NCBI GenBank assembly: GCA_002633005.1
Contig: NMRA01000258.1
Span: 24,010-88,009, forward strand
Length of the DNA stretch: 64,000 nucleotides
DNA from: Phoronis australis
Lineage: Eukaryota > Phoronida > Phoronidae
Reading direction: 5' to 3'
Position numbers and translations under genes: made by a program. Position 1 is the stretch's first letter; each line of letters begins with the position of its first letter. The notes beneath the pieces are model-generated. The model was not told where the DNA came from. It saw only the letters and a program-made list of their open reading frames with translations, and did no database searches. Of this stretch, positions 37,501 through 47,050 are shown in pieces.

Positions 37501-38638
37501 GTTTTTTATAATTGGTTGGAATTAACAAATAAAATTGGTTGCTCGTTCTGCCATTGTCTGACATGTCCTGACAGTAAACAGACTTGTCTGGTTATTTTCC
37601 GCTTGAAACACAGTGCTCTCCATAACAGAAAAAAAAATCGATTGAAATTGTCAAATTCACACACACACGCATGCACACACACGCATGAACACACACGCAT
37701 GCACACACACGCACACACACGCACGCGCGCACACGCACGCACACACACACACAATTTGGAAAGTCCACATGGTGGAGTTTCATACTAGATAAAGCTCTTT
37801 ACAATTAGTTTTGCTACCAAATGTCAAAAAATGCCTTTCCTTTGGTAATTTGGGGAATAACTAATCTCCGTCAGTTCATGCACGTGGCTTATCCTTATAA
37901 CGTTTTACGGGAGAGCCAAACCCTGGAATCCTTACAGCAGGGATTCAAAAATTACAGTTTGTGGGAACATATCACTTAATGTTGTACATACATGTAGAAA
38001 ATCTAGGCAAAATCCTCCAGTGACTGAATCACCTGGTGGTCATATCGAGAACGATGTTTAAACCATATTTCTTTGCAGATGGTGTTGTTCTAGAAGATAA
38101 GGAGAATGCCAAAAAGCTGCATGACCACTTGATTGATGTATTTGCTGAAGAGGTGTGTGACTGTTAAAAATGTTTAAAATGCTATGCTTGTCATTGCTCC
38201 TCACAATATTACTTAAAATGCATTGTGTATGTGGAAAATGTTTAGGGACAACATTCATTGATTTTAGTTTCCTGACAAATCTAAATGGACCATTTTCAGA
38301 CTTGGGGTTTTCAACATTTTAGCATTTTTGAACAGCAGTTTCTCTTAAGTGCATATTTAATAAATTTTGCACAGTCACTTAATAGTTCTTTTATTGTCTG
38401 TTGCTGAGGGAAACGTGTGTCAGATTTTTTATTTTCTTTCGAATGTTTTGCTTTCATTTCTTTTATACCATATGTCAGGTAACGAGCCCACTTGTTTCAG
38501 GTGACCAAGAATCACACTAATTCAGGTCGGCTTCTCATTAACATGTTCACCGATGTCCTGCCCAAACTGAAAATACTCAATGAAAACCAAGATAAAGTGA
38601 TAGGCAACTTTAAGGTGCCTAAACCAAATGACACATGA
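25581..38638 (+). CDS. NR1-like nuclear hormone receptor (8 exons, 749 aa)
   Basis: A ligand-regulated or orphan transcription factor of the nuclear-receptor superfamily. Exons: 25581-25723 (ATG 25622, with an in-frame stop 27 bp upstream), 26235-26376, 29226-30628, 34004-34100, 35810-35898, 36342-36546, 38079-38152, 38501-38638 (TGA). All junctions are GT-AG and all phases join. The DNA-binding domain (about residues 13-82) has all eight zinc cysteines: CRVC..CEGCKG, then C-x5-C-x9-C-x2-C. The T-box region is [14 protein letters not shown]. The P-box CEGCKGFFKR and 'GRIPK' are of the NR1 type. The hinge (about 100-500) is Ser/Gln-rich. The ligand-binding domain (about 550-749) shows the signature [19 protein letters not shown]. 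The A/B region is only 12 residues. No AF-2 helix follows [10 protein letters not shown]; the protein stops 20 residues later, as in Rev-erb (NR1D). The exact subfamily is not identified. Confidence 0.9.
25622..26376 (+). CDS. DNA-binding-domain exons of the nuclear receptor
   Basis: The first coding exon carries zinc finger 1 up to CEGCK and is cut at the donor AAG|GTAGGC (25723). The second exon begins GGTTTTTTCAAG (GFFK) and carries zinc finger 2 ([20 protein letters not shown]) up to MSLDG, with its donor at 26376. The intron between the two zinc modules falls right after the P-box Lys, a position seen in several receptor genes. The 5' part of exon 1 (25581-25621) is 5'UTR behind the acceptor ATTTTTGCAG, so at least one further untranslated exon lies upstream and was not found. 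Confidence 0.9.
26640..27880 (+). repeat. non-coding interspersed repeat, copy 2 (intron 2 of the receptor)
   Basis: It starts GGCGAAATAAATAAATAAAT..TTTCGCCAAGTATG and ends TTTCGCCAAGTTTCGCTCCTCGG. Internally it has three AAGATGGCGG motifs (26826, 26979, 27143), a GGCGGCCATTTTG, long T/A runs, and a CATCAT/CGTCAT trinucleotide tract (27595-27660). A second copy with the same order lies at 30920-32090. Short ORFs in it are not coding. Confidence 0.75.
28330..29014 (-). mobile_element. Ty3/gypsy-type pol remnant (reverse transcriptase to RNase H junction)
   Basis: Two minus-strand ORFs (29014-28682 and 28572-28330) sit in different frames. The first carries a DDILVFG block, the reverse-transcriptase active-site region (Tyr/Val before DD altered to I-T). 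The second carries [11 protein letters not shown] and [10 protein letters not shown], the connection to RNase H of Ty3/gypsy retrotransposons. The coding region is broken by a frame change and truncated at both ends. No LTRs are seen. It lies antisense in the receptor's intron 2 and is non-functional. Confidence 0.7.
29226..30628 (+). CDS. large hinge exon of the nuclear receptor
   Basis: A 1403-bp exon that starts by completing the Gly of [14 protein letters not shown] (the C-terminal extension of the DNA-binding domain) and ends in phase 0 at ATTAAA|GTGAGT. It encodes about 450 residues rich in Ser, Thr, Gln, His and Asn. Several short acidic patches (for example [15 protein letters not shown], at about 70% of the exon) could serve as regulatory contacts. 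The last ~35 residues ([19 protein letters not shown]) are basic and aromatic and may begin the ligand-binding fold. No LxxLL motif is evident. Confidence 0.85.
30920..32090 (+). repeat. non-coding interspersed repeat, copy 3, containing the assembly gap
   Basis: Same start (TTGGCGAAATAAATTTCGCC AAGTATG) and same end (TTTCGCCAAGGTTCGCTCCTC) as the copy at 26640-27880, in the same orientation. The right part (31662-32090) is nearly identical to 27435-27870, including the CATCAT tract. The gap at 30997-31661 replaces the middle. Confidence 0.8.
30997..31661. other. assembly gap (665 N's)
   Basis: A run of N after a poly-T. It lies within a repeat copy inside receptor intron 3, so no receptor exon need be missing. 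The exon phases on either side join correctly. Confidence 0.99.
34004..38638 (+). CDS. ligand-binding-domain exons of the nuclear receptor
   Basis: Five exons, with donors at 34100, 35898, 36546 and 38152. They encode [20 protein letters not shown], the helix 3-5 signature ([18 protein letters not shown]), [20 protein letters not shown], helices 8-9 ([14 protein letters not shown]) and helix 10/11 ([20 protein letters not shown]). The final residues are [10 protein letters not shown]. In the family, helix 11 is normally followed by a helix 12 of the form hydrophobic-hydrophobic-x-E-hydrophobic-hydrophobic. None is present before the stop. A weak GT (TTTAAG|GTGCC, about 38613) could in principle splice to an unseen exon. 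Confidence 0.88.
34230..35645 (+). repeat. non-coding interspersed repeat, copy 4, interrupted by a foldback element
   Basis: 34260-34560 and 35220-35645 match 4600-5410 (TCTCGTGAATGGCTCG, GATTTACTGCT..GATGACTG, AACATGAAATTT) and end in GCCAAGTGTCGCTCCTCAGAGC. The part at 34597-34889 is a separate insertion. Located in receptor intron 4. Confidence 0.6.
34597..34889. mobile_element. foldback element, ~130-bp inverted arms, 30-bp spacer
   Basis: Left arm 34597-34724 and right arm 34755-34889 are almost perfect reverse complements. They start TATTTACATTATTGTGAAGA on the left and its mirror on the right. Small differences are present, such as an extra ACATAAA block in the right arm. No ORF. It sits in receptor intron 4 and could form a long hairpin in pre-mRNA. 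Confidence 0.85.
37660..37755. repeat. CA/CACACGCATG microsatellite
   Basis: ACACACACGCATGC units grading into pure CA/CACG repeats, in the receptor intron before exon 7. ORFs in it are artefacts. Confidence 0.95.
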
Positions 38639-39844
38639 TGACGGTCAGGTCCCAGGATCAGGTTACATGGTTAACTTCCTGACGTCAAGGACTGTGTCTT
38701 GGCCTGTTGTTGTGAATGTCATGACAAGGTGGTTCAAGTTACAGTCGAGTGACTTACCTGAAAGTCTGCTTCTGATATTCATGTAGTGTGGCTGCTGCAG
38801 TGTGCCGTAAATGTCATGGTGTCCTAGGTCAGGTCAGAGGTCATGCCTGGGTGGGCATTGTTGCAAATATGAGGCTTTACTTATGAAGATGAAGCTGTTA
38901 AAAGTTGAAGTACTGTTTCATTTAGAACAGGCGTTGTTTTATGGGATTGTGCAAACAAAATTGATATGTCATCCTGAAAAATGGAAATAGGGTTCTATGA
39001 TGACCATTGTTAATGTATCGGTAAAGGATAGTCTTCAAAATTTTGTCTTATGTTTATTGTTGGGATCTTTAAAAGGTAAATTATCAGCGTCAACTTGTTT
39101 GTTCTTAGTTTGTATGTGCATGTTGCCACTCTTGTCTATCAACACATTCCTCTTTCTTCATCTCTTACAAACTTGCTGACGCATCAAGTGTGGATGTTCT
39201 GAGACTGTTCTTTTCATCAAGAAAACACAGCCACCTGTTTTATAGCAAATCCTCACTTAGTGGGCCTAGTCCGGCCCTGGAGACAGTTGCAGGTGTTCAG
39301 AACTGTTTCCTTACATCGTCAGTCTGCCTCAGTGTGTATGCTACATATTATGATGTTATTTTTTTCTATTTTTGATTGTTGTGTTATGTATTACATGTAA
39401 ATAACATCACCTTTTGAGGTTAAGTGCAACACCTGTCGGACATCTCAATTATTAAAAAATAGAAAAAATATTGACAGCTTTTGCTTATACTAGAGCCTGT
39501 ATGTTTCAATACGTTTGTGCTGCACTTGAACATATAGACTTGAAATATTGCTAATTGTGTATGTTGGTTATGAGTACTACTCATCCCATAGCTTTTATTT
39601 TATGAAACATTGGTCTATTTGTTTTTATTCTTACCTTGAAAGTTTACAGTGGGAGAATTGTAATATGTATGTATTATTGGGTAGCAATTATTTTTATGCT
39701 TCTTTTTTGAAATTTTGTCTAAGAGAATTTTTGAGTATATCTCATTAGCATGAAATGCATAATATTGTTGAAAGTTACAATAAAAATTATCTAGTTTGGG
39801 ACAGTGAGAGAACTGGATTATTTTGCTCCAGGCTGGAACTTGCA

Positions 39845-39972
39845 CCAACTTTTAGAAATAGACGATACTGGCCTTCTAAATTCCAGGTGATCAGTGCCTG
39901 GCAGTGGGTCCACATGCGCGACCTGCTTACATCTCGTATAACGTGTATCACCAGACCGCCTCAAATTCCAGA
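39845..39972 (+). mobile_element. truncated SINE body
   Basis: CCAGGTGATCAGTGCCTGGCAGTGGGTCCACATGCGCGACC ... GTGTATCACCAGACCGCCTC parallels the body of the SINE at 10070-10140. The tRNA-like head is absent. Confidence 0.55.
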
Positions 39973-40479
39973 ATTAATATCAAAGACCCATGATCATTCA
40001 CACCCATGATACACATGTATGAAATGTAGGTTGTGTTAGCTTCTATTTTCTACAAATTTTTGAACTGCCAAATCTGTTTTCAGAGTCTGATCAAAATGCA
40101 GTGTCCCAACATTCAAAAACATGGTGAACACCAAAATCAGCCATGGTCCCAATCTTCAGAATTCTGAAAATTTAGTTTCAATTTGAATGTGGGTGCCCCA
40201 AATGTTAGAGACTGTCATTGTCCCGAACTGGAGAATTTTTATCTGCTTAGCTTGGAACGATGCCTCTGAAAATAAGTAAATGTTGATCTGAGGGGTTGAA
40301 TATTGTTTTTACCTGTTGTATAGTCCCATGAATATAGATCAGAGTTGTTATTGGTTTCCAAACCTTTAATTGTATTAACTTATAGCAATAGTGTTAGGTT
40401 TCACTGAAGACATTCAGTCAGGAGTCTTTCACTGTATATGACTCACTGCTGGTCTTGAACAAGAGCAACACGACAGCAC

Positions 40480-41010
40480 CCTAAATGGTGTGCTTCTTCG
40501 GGTGTTAAAAATGGCCATTAGGTGGCACAGAATGTGTCAAACCCCTCCAAATTGAGAAGGTGGCGCTGTCTCTGTAATACACAACTATTTGCCAAATTAT
40601 GTGAAAAATAAGCCAAGGAACTCCAAAGGTATCATAGAGGCAAACGTAACAAACAATCATCACTAGGGGACACTGAGCTATAGTCCAGTTGGTCTGAAAC
40701 TCATCCTCACTTGTTGCTATCTTTATAAGAGCCCATCTGCCAAGGTTAAGGACTAGATACAGCCCTAACTGAAAGAAAAACAAAATTTGCTCCTAGGGGT
40801 CGCCTGGATAGCCTACGCCATTCAAAAATCCATATCAGCTGACCTCTTGCATTGGGGCACAACTATCAATTTTCATGATGATCCTTTGTGAATGAGTGGT
40901 TTGACAGATAGAAAGGCAGACATCAAAAATGTTTAAAGGGAATTAGGAGAGCAGCAGATGCCCAGACAGAGATGACCACGACATGCACCCAAGTGGGTGC
41001 ATAAAAACAA
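40480..41010 (-). repeat. degenerate repeat related to 7435-9250, reverse orientation
   Basis: On the minus strand it begins TGCACCCACTTGGGTGCATG and runs through 'caaatttt', 'gatacctttgg' and 'gcgccaccttctc'-type phrases seen in the 7.4-9.2 kb region. It ends at GTGCCACCTAATGGCCATTT. The palindromic TGCACCCAAGTGGGTGCA (40985-41002) marks one end. Confidence 0.5.
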
Positions 41011-42299
41011 ATCTAGTTTATCTTGTATATTATTATGCTCATATTGATATTTTAATATATAATTTTTATATATTTTCGGATCGCTCTGGTGTAAGTTGCT
41101 TAATTCCCTTAGTTTGAATGCTCCTCAGTGCGATTGCATAACTTCATTTATATCAGGGGAAATAACCAAAGTAGTTCATGTATTTTACAAATGTAAGGGT
41201 TGAAAAATGCCATCCAATGGAATGTTAATGAAGGCAAGTCAATGTTATGGTATGCAACAGTATTAAGATGTGTTTGTCATTGTCACAAATGTCAGGAAAT
41301 TTATTATTTATGTATCTTGGTCCTTGGTCCGACACCCCTACTTAGACTGGGTTGTTTCGATCCATGACCTGTTACTGTTAATGAAAAATCATAAATGGCA
41401 ATCTTTGTATACACTTGTCATATTTTGGTGAAGAACCCTTTTTTCTTGCGACGAGATAATATTCTGAATGCAGGTGATAAAGCCAAGGTCCGAATGCAGT
41501 TTTTTGATTTTTTCAAAGGGAAGATTTACCTCTGCTTTGTCGGTTTATACCAGTTTGAAATCTACGTTTTGAGCTTGACAAACTTAGCGCTAATTGAGGG
41601 GACTCACAAAGACTTATTTGATATTGGCCTTACACGGGCAAGGCTTAAAACCTCATTTCTCTGACCATTTTTGGCCACTGATTTCTGTACTGAAGTATTT
41701 CATTTTACTAGGATTGAATGTGATGAACATTCCTGAAGTTTTAGATAGTAGGTTTACATTTGTATTCTAAAGTATTTACAAGGTGATGTTTTTGCAAAAT
41801 TGCAATATGATCGACGTTTAGGTTTACTCCACAGTGCCATAAGTCCTTTGTACCGTATTTCAGATTATTGCTTTAAATTTTATTTTGTGCATATTTGCGG
41901 TCTCATGGTTATACTCTAATAAACAAATTGTGTAATGTTGAATAGGATTGTTATCATTGATTGATTGATAGATTGATTGAGAATCTATGATGTGACCAAC
42001 AGTTTGTAATTGCTTGAGACCACCAAGCTCGTGACTTGTCACGGTGTGTAAATTTATGTGCCGAGCATCGTCTTAAGGAATAACGAACTGTAATTGGTTC
42101 CCTAAAATAACACGCGCAGGTGTTTCTTTTTTCCTTTTTTTTTGTCCCTTGAGAGGGAAATTTTAACGGAACTTCCGTAGATCGCCTCCGTCACGTGTTA
42201 TCTAAATCATCATCATTGGATGCTCCACATCACTTCACAATCAACTTTACTGTATAAGTCAGGGTAAATCTGTAGTGGTCCTGAACTTTTTGACAATGA

Positions 42300-42860
42300 G
42301 GTTAAGTTCATCAAATCCACGTTACTGTCTAATGGGTTTCCTGGTTCATTTATTGACTCGTGCCCGTTACTCAACGCAAACAAGTCTGTGTACAGTCAGT
42401 TGATTACATACGGGCCTGAACGGGAGCCAAGTTTACATCTTCCTACCCTATACACATACTTTTCTATCTTCAGTCTTCAATAGAAATCTCGTTAGGTGTT
42501 TTAGTGTACATATTCCATCAGTTTGTTTAATTGCTATTTTTAGACCTCGTCGAATACTCGTGAAATTGTCTAAACTCAAGTTTCCCTTGGAAACTAAGCA
42601 AAACGGTGATGTTGTCTATAACATTAATTGCAAGGACTGTAATGAATTTTACGTTAGTATCACAACAATTATTCTCACGAACAGAATAACTATTCCAAAG
42701 ATCTCAACAGTGCATATTATTCAATAACTCAGTAGAACCAAACCACTGTTGCTTCTGATGGTGTAAAGATCCAAGACCATGATATGAATGGAACCATTCT
42801 GTTAATCCGTGAAATCTTGCACGAGTTACATGATGAGTATAGCTAGAACAGGTACATAGG
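42300..42860 (+). pseudogene. decayed Penelope-like GIY-YIG endonuclease remnant
   Basis: Frame fragments give NGFPGSFIDSC, then LVKLSKLKFP, then GDVVYNINCKDCNEFYVS and later DHDMNGTILLIREILHEL. The order matches Penelope-like retroelements: thumb, Lys/Leu-rich linker, then V-Y-x-I-x-C-x-x-C-x-x-x-Y of the GIY-YIG domain and the downstream R-x-x-EI helix. It is broken by stops and frame changes and is not functional. Confidence 0.5.
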
Positions 42861-43544
42861 AACTTTCAACCTTCAGTTGTGGCAGTTGATAGTTGAGTTT
42901 ATTTCACTGGATTTCTCTTTACTTGTCACTTCGTCTTGCATTATGCACTTTGATGTAAAGTTGATTGTTATTGTGAAAGTGATGTAGTTCATGACTCATA
43001 TTTGATGATGATTTAAGCAATTAATGAACCATTTAACGTTGATCATCGTTATCATTTGCGTCGTTAGCTTCGTATTAATATTATGTATCTGGCCAAAATC
43101 TAATGTGTTTCCTATAAGCGTCATTCGTTGCCTTTCCTCCGTTCTTGGTGTAGTCACGCCATGTGACATCTCAATTTCAAGCATTCAGGGTGGAAGGACC
43201 AGAGGCGTATACGTGTCCCCCTTTCCCCGCAAAAATATGCGCACACGGGCAGTGGTGTCGGTGCCAAAACCTTGTTGCGCCCAACCGAATAACATAGTAT
43301 GGATTAAAGATAAAAAGACATTTTTAACTCACCATTGCTGGATTTGGCTCGGCTTGTCGGAGACTCCGACCGGGTCACTGATTTTTGCAGCACGTACTAT
43401 CTGCACTGCGCACTTAATATTGGGCATCTTATACCACAGTTCTGAAACCCCACATTCTCCACAGCTCTAGAATTCAGAAGTTTTGAGTTCAAAAAGACAA
43501 ATTTTAGAGAATACAAAACCCTTTTCTCCTGGAACCACTCCCTG

Positions 43545-43578
43545 CAGGCACTGAAGTTTTTTAAAACTTCAGTGCCTG
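43545..43578. repeat. 34-bp near-perfect hairpin (16-bp arms)
   Basis: CAGGCACTGAAGTTTT, two T's, then AAAACTTCAGTGCCTG. Isolated in non-coding DNA. Confidence 0.9.
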
Positions 43579-45399
43579 TTTAAAAACATTTAAAATCAAC
43601 GGGGCCCATGTGCGATGAAGAGGGCTCACTACAGATCACATATGAACGTTATTTCATGTTAAATGCTATAATGTAATTATCCTGTCGTATTTAGAAGTCC
43701 TTCTCCTAAGGTTTGATGATAACTGGTCTTTCATATAAAGCGTCTCCTCGGGAGGGCCGGGCTCCAGTGCAAGGCCTCTGCCATCCTATGTATCCAGCAG
43801 TGTCAACTATTCACGCACGCGCGAGGAAGCAATACATGTATATGTTGAAAAATTCCAGCTTTTCGAGAGAAAAATACTGACATTTTCAACCATAGCACAT
43901 CAGAAAGACTTGCACCTCAAATTTGCCATGAGAATATCGTTTACAGACCTTGTTACACTAAGGCTAGCTTACACGAGGTGGCATACCCCAACGCCTGAGC
44001 GAGCCTATAGCCATACCGTGACTATAACCCGTCGCAATCTATTCGTTGCTTTTCCGTGATGCAAAAGAAAACATATTCGTTCATTTCTCTTGTAATCAAT
44101 CCCTCGATTTTAAAAATTAAATAAATTAGATTTTAAAAACAGTAATGTTGGTCTTTTGCCTTTCTAATCGTTCTGTTTTTGACTTTGAAACTCGTACGCT
44201 AAACACGTCTCTTGCCGGGTTTACGACAGAACGCAATTGTCTCATCCAGCACGTTCATCAAATAGGGAGTAACTCCCTTCAATCAGTGACCGTGCCATCA
44301 AGCCATTGATGTGCCGAGGACTTTGCAGGATACTCTGGGGGTGAGCGATGCACGCTTTCTCGCCCACTCGCGTGCAAATCTCGTTAGCTTAAGATTTGCC
44401 TGATGTACATGTATTGTGTATCAACTGAACTGCCCCAATAATTATTTCCACTAGATTAGGTATGTTAATGGGGACACATGGCAATGCGATGTTTGCAGGT
44501 CACTGATCAGGGTGTGTCGGGTGTTATTTTCGATCGCAACTTGAAGTTCCAAAACTTGAGAATATACACAAAAAATAAAAGCAAGACTGAAATAAAAAGG
44601 GTATAAATTTGACAAACCTGAATTGACGATCACTATTTTGGAAATGGGGGAAAATTCTTATTACGATCAAAACCTGAACTCCAGTTACCACGCAGTCACT
44701 CTTTCGATTGTTCATTTTTGTTCCCGTCACTTTCCGTCAACTGAGAGTTTGGCTCACGGTTTGTTATCGATTACTTTGTACTAGTAAATCGACATGCACG
44801 AGTTTTGAAAACAAGTTATACACATAAAAAATGCTAAGCGGGTTTTGCCTTTGTAGTTTTCATCCTTGTGTTTGAATTAAACTTGATTGGTGTCATCAAT
44901 CAATCATACTGACAGCCATCTTCGAGCAAGCCAGCCTACTGTATAACATGCAAAGCACGAGAGGCTTGTATAAAGACTTACAGTATACTGGCAGCCTGAA
45001 TTGCCGGGCCTACTTAATTTAATTAACTAGTAAATGTGAAATAAACTACTGCTCCAGTTGGCTTTAACCCTCCAACAAGTGAGTCATAACTGCCGGACTT
45101 TTTTGAGAAAATCTCTGTATGTTGTAATGTGTCAGCATATGTCGGTACCAAAAAGAATTTTGAACAACGCACCAGTTTTTGATGTCTGCTCAGAATAACG
45201 CACGTCCTGATACAATTGGCACCAGGAAGAGAACCTGGTTATCTCTGGTGGCACTGATAACATCATCAGCTGTTGATATTTTTAATCCTTATAGGACCGT
45301 TTTACTCGTTCTAGTCTCTCCTATAACGGTACAGTGGCGTCGGAAGCATTTTCATATTAGTCCCGGGTAAATGGCCGCCGGCCGGGACGGAGTCGTCAA

Positions 45400-47050
45400 T
45401 GGTGAAGGTATTTTTTTTTAATGTTTATTACGAAATCTTCAGAATACAATGAATATACATAACCCAGAAAGCGCCAAGAGGCATTAGATCTGGGTAAAAA
45501 AATACAAAGAAGTCTATACACAATGATTATATACAAATACATAAATAAAAAACCTGTTAAGATTACAATGATATATGACAACCTACGAATGAAAATAATT
45601 TATTTTCATACAGATGTATAAAATTCTATCCACTCACACAAAGAGATATAATGTTATAAAGAAATTCTGATACTATTTCAAATAAAACCATATTTTAGTT
45701 TGAGTTAAGTTCTTGACATCCATATAGAAAGAAATTAATTTTGTTGTACAATTGCGGAATTTCAGAGTATTTTTTATAAACATTGGGGGTATTGTTCGAG
45801 TGCCTGGAAGAGCTGTACCCTCTCCTCCTTGCATACCTCACAAGCAAAGAAAACATGAGGATATGTCTGGGTATCTCCACAGGAACACAGAGCCGAAATA
45901 TTATTAAAATTATGTCAAAATTTCTCGTTGTTTAGGAATAGACCACATCTTGATCTGTATAGGGGTTATGTCAGAGCGCAGTTTGTCCATGTTAATGAGG
46001 TTGTAATTCCAGATCTTCTTCAGAATGTCTGGTTCTTTAGGTGGGCAGTTGAGTGTGAATGTTGTTTCTATAACGTGGTGGTCTGAGTTACCAATGGGAG
46101 ACCTTACAGAAGTGGATTCAATTAATCCGAGATTGTTTGTTATACATAAATCAAGGCAAGAATGTGAATACTCTGTTAAACGTGTCGGCTCGTTTATTAG
46201 TTGTATACAGTCATTTGTGAGGAGAATATCGAATAATTCGAGACCGGCTTGGTTGTCATTGTCTTCAGAGTACCAAGTACTATTTCTTGCGTTGAAATCC
46301 CCGTTGATAACAATCGTTTTATTAGTTTGAGAGAGTTCTTGCAATTGCTCTGAAAAGGTTTTGAAATATGCTTTCCGTTCATGGGACGTCTGTGAGGGTG
46401 AGCGATAGAAAAAACCGTAATATACCTTTTTGTGGTTGACGTAAAGTTCAATCCAACAGTTACTCATTGATTGTATAATTTTATCATCAATTGTTTTGTA
46501 ATTTACGGAGTTGTGGACAAACAAGATCAACCCCCTCCCGACGTTAGTGTGGTAGGCAATGTGGTATTCTGGAATAATAAGTGCACTGAGGTTGTCTTCG
46601 GACAGTGTTCCAGATTCACATATAGCAATGACCATGTAATTGTTGTCTGTAATAACTTGCTTGAGAAGATCAAATCTTGAAAGATTGTTCGCCTTGATAC
46701 TGTTGATATTAGTGAATAAGACCTTGAAGCTGGCTAAACCCTGAGTGCCTGGTCCTGGATTGACCTCTATGTCACCAGCAGTCAAAAGACTTTGCTCAAT
46801 GATAACTCGGATATCACAACATGAGTTCTTCATTGTGCAGTAAACATTACGTAAGTGCTCAGTTCGGGGTCGTTTTCGTAGTAGAAGAGTGAGGTCGAGC
46901 GTAATAGACGAAAAGCAGTGGGGTATTTTTGTTTTCCAGACACCCGAACACTTATAATTATTATGTCTGTAGTTAAATACTGATAAATTCATACAGTTCA
47001 TAGTTAACATGCTTATCTAACAAGAGAAAAAGAAGTATATACAAGTGTGT
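45400..47050 (-). mobile_element. internally deleted non-LTR retrotransposon (LINE)
   Basis: The minus strand holds an apurinic-type endonuclease ORF (47010-45910). It is followed directly, in another frame, by a C-terminal tail with CGDTQTYPHVFFACEVCKEE (about 45880-45820), which is the His/Cys motif at the end of LINE ORF2. The whole reverse-transcriptase domain between them is missing. The 3' end at about 45410 is a short poly-A (poly-T on +). So this is an internally deleted copy. Confidence 0.8.
45910..47010 (-). CDS. LINE endonuclease ORF with N-terminal 2A-like sequence (366 codons)
   Basis: Residues 1-79 are non-conserved. Residues 80-87 are DIEVNPGP, the consensus of 2A-like ribosome-skipping peptides (D-x-E-x-N-P-G-P), preceded by SLLTAG (46750-46773). 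Residues ~95-320 form an exonuclease-endonuclease-phosphatase fold: FTNINSI, AICESGT, YYGFFYRSPS, INGDFNARNSTW (catalytic D/N), SCLDLCITN and GNSDHHVI (catalytic SDH). These domains nick target DNA for retrotransposition. The ORF ends at a stop next to the deletion, so no reverse transcriptase is made. 2A motifs before the endonuclease are known in some animal LINE families. Confidence 0.85.
   Translation of the reverse strand: MLTMNCMNLSVFNYRHNNYKCSGVWKTKIPHCFSSITLDLTLLLRKRPRTEHLRNVYCTMKNSCCDIRVIIEQSLLTAGDIEVNPGPGTQGLASFKVLFTNINSIKANNLSRFDLLKQVITDNNYMVIAICESGTLSEDNLSALIIPEYHIAYHTNVGRGLILFVHNSVNYKTIDDKIIQSMSNCWIELYVNHKKVYYGFFYRSPSQTSHERKAYFKTFSEQLQELSQTNKTIVINGDFNARNSTWYSEDNDNQAGLELFDILLTNDCIQLINEPTRLTEYSHSCLDLCITNNLGLIESTSVRSPIGNSDHHVIETTFTLNCPPKEPDILKKIWNYNLINMDKLRSDITPIQIKMWSIPKQREILT

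Larger units (their letters stand above)
38639..42299. other. 3' flank of the receptor and intergenic sequence, no gene seen
   Basis: After the receptor stop the sequence is AT-rich. It includes possible polyadenylation signals (for example ATTAAA near 39450), a SINE body (39845-39970), a degenerate repeat (40480-41010) and a GATT microsatellite (about 41945-41985). ORFs such as 41395-41664 show no domain. Confidence 0.55.

Noticed and set aside
37495-37788. ORFs rich in His/Thr or Cys/Val
   Set aside because: Translation of a CA microsatellite.
43024-43470. 148-codon plus-strand ORF
   Set aside because: It crosses a dispersed-repeat block also seen at 48.2 kb and shows no conserved motif.
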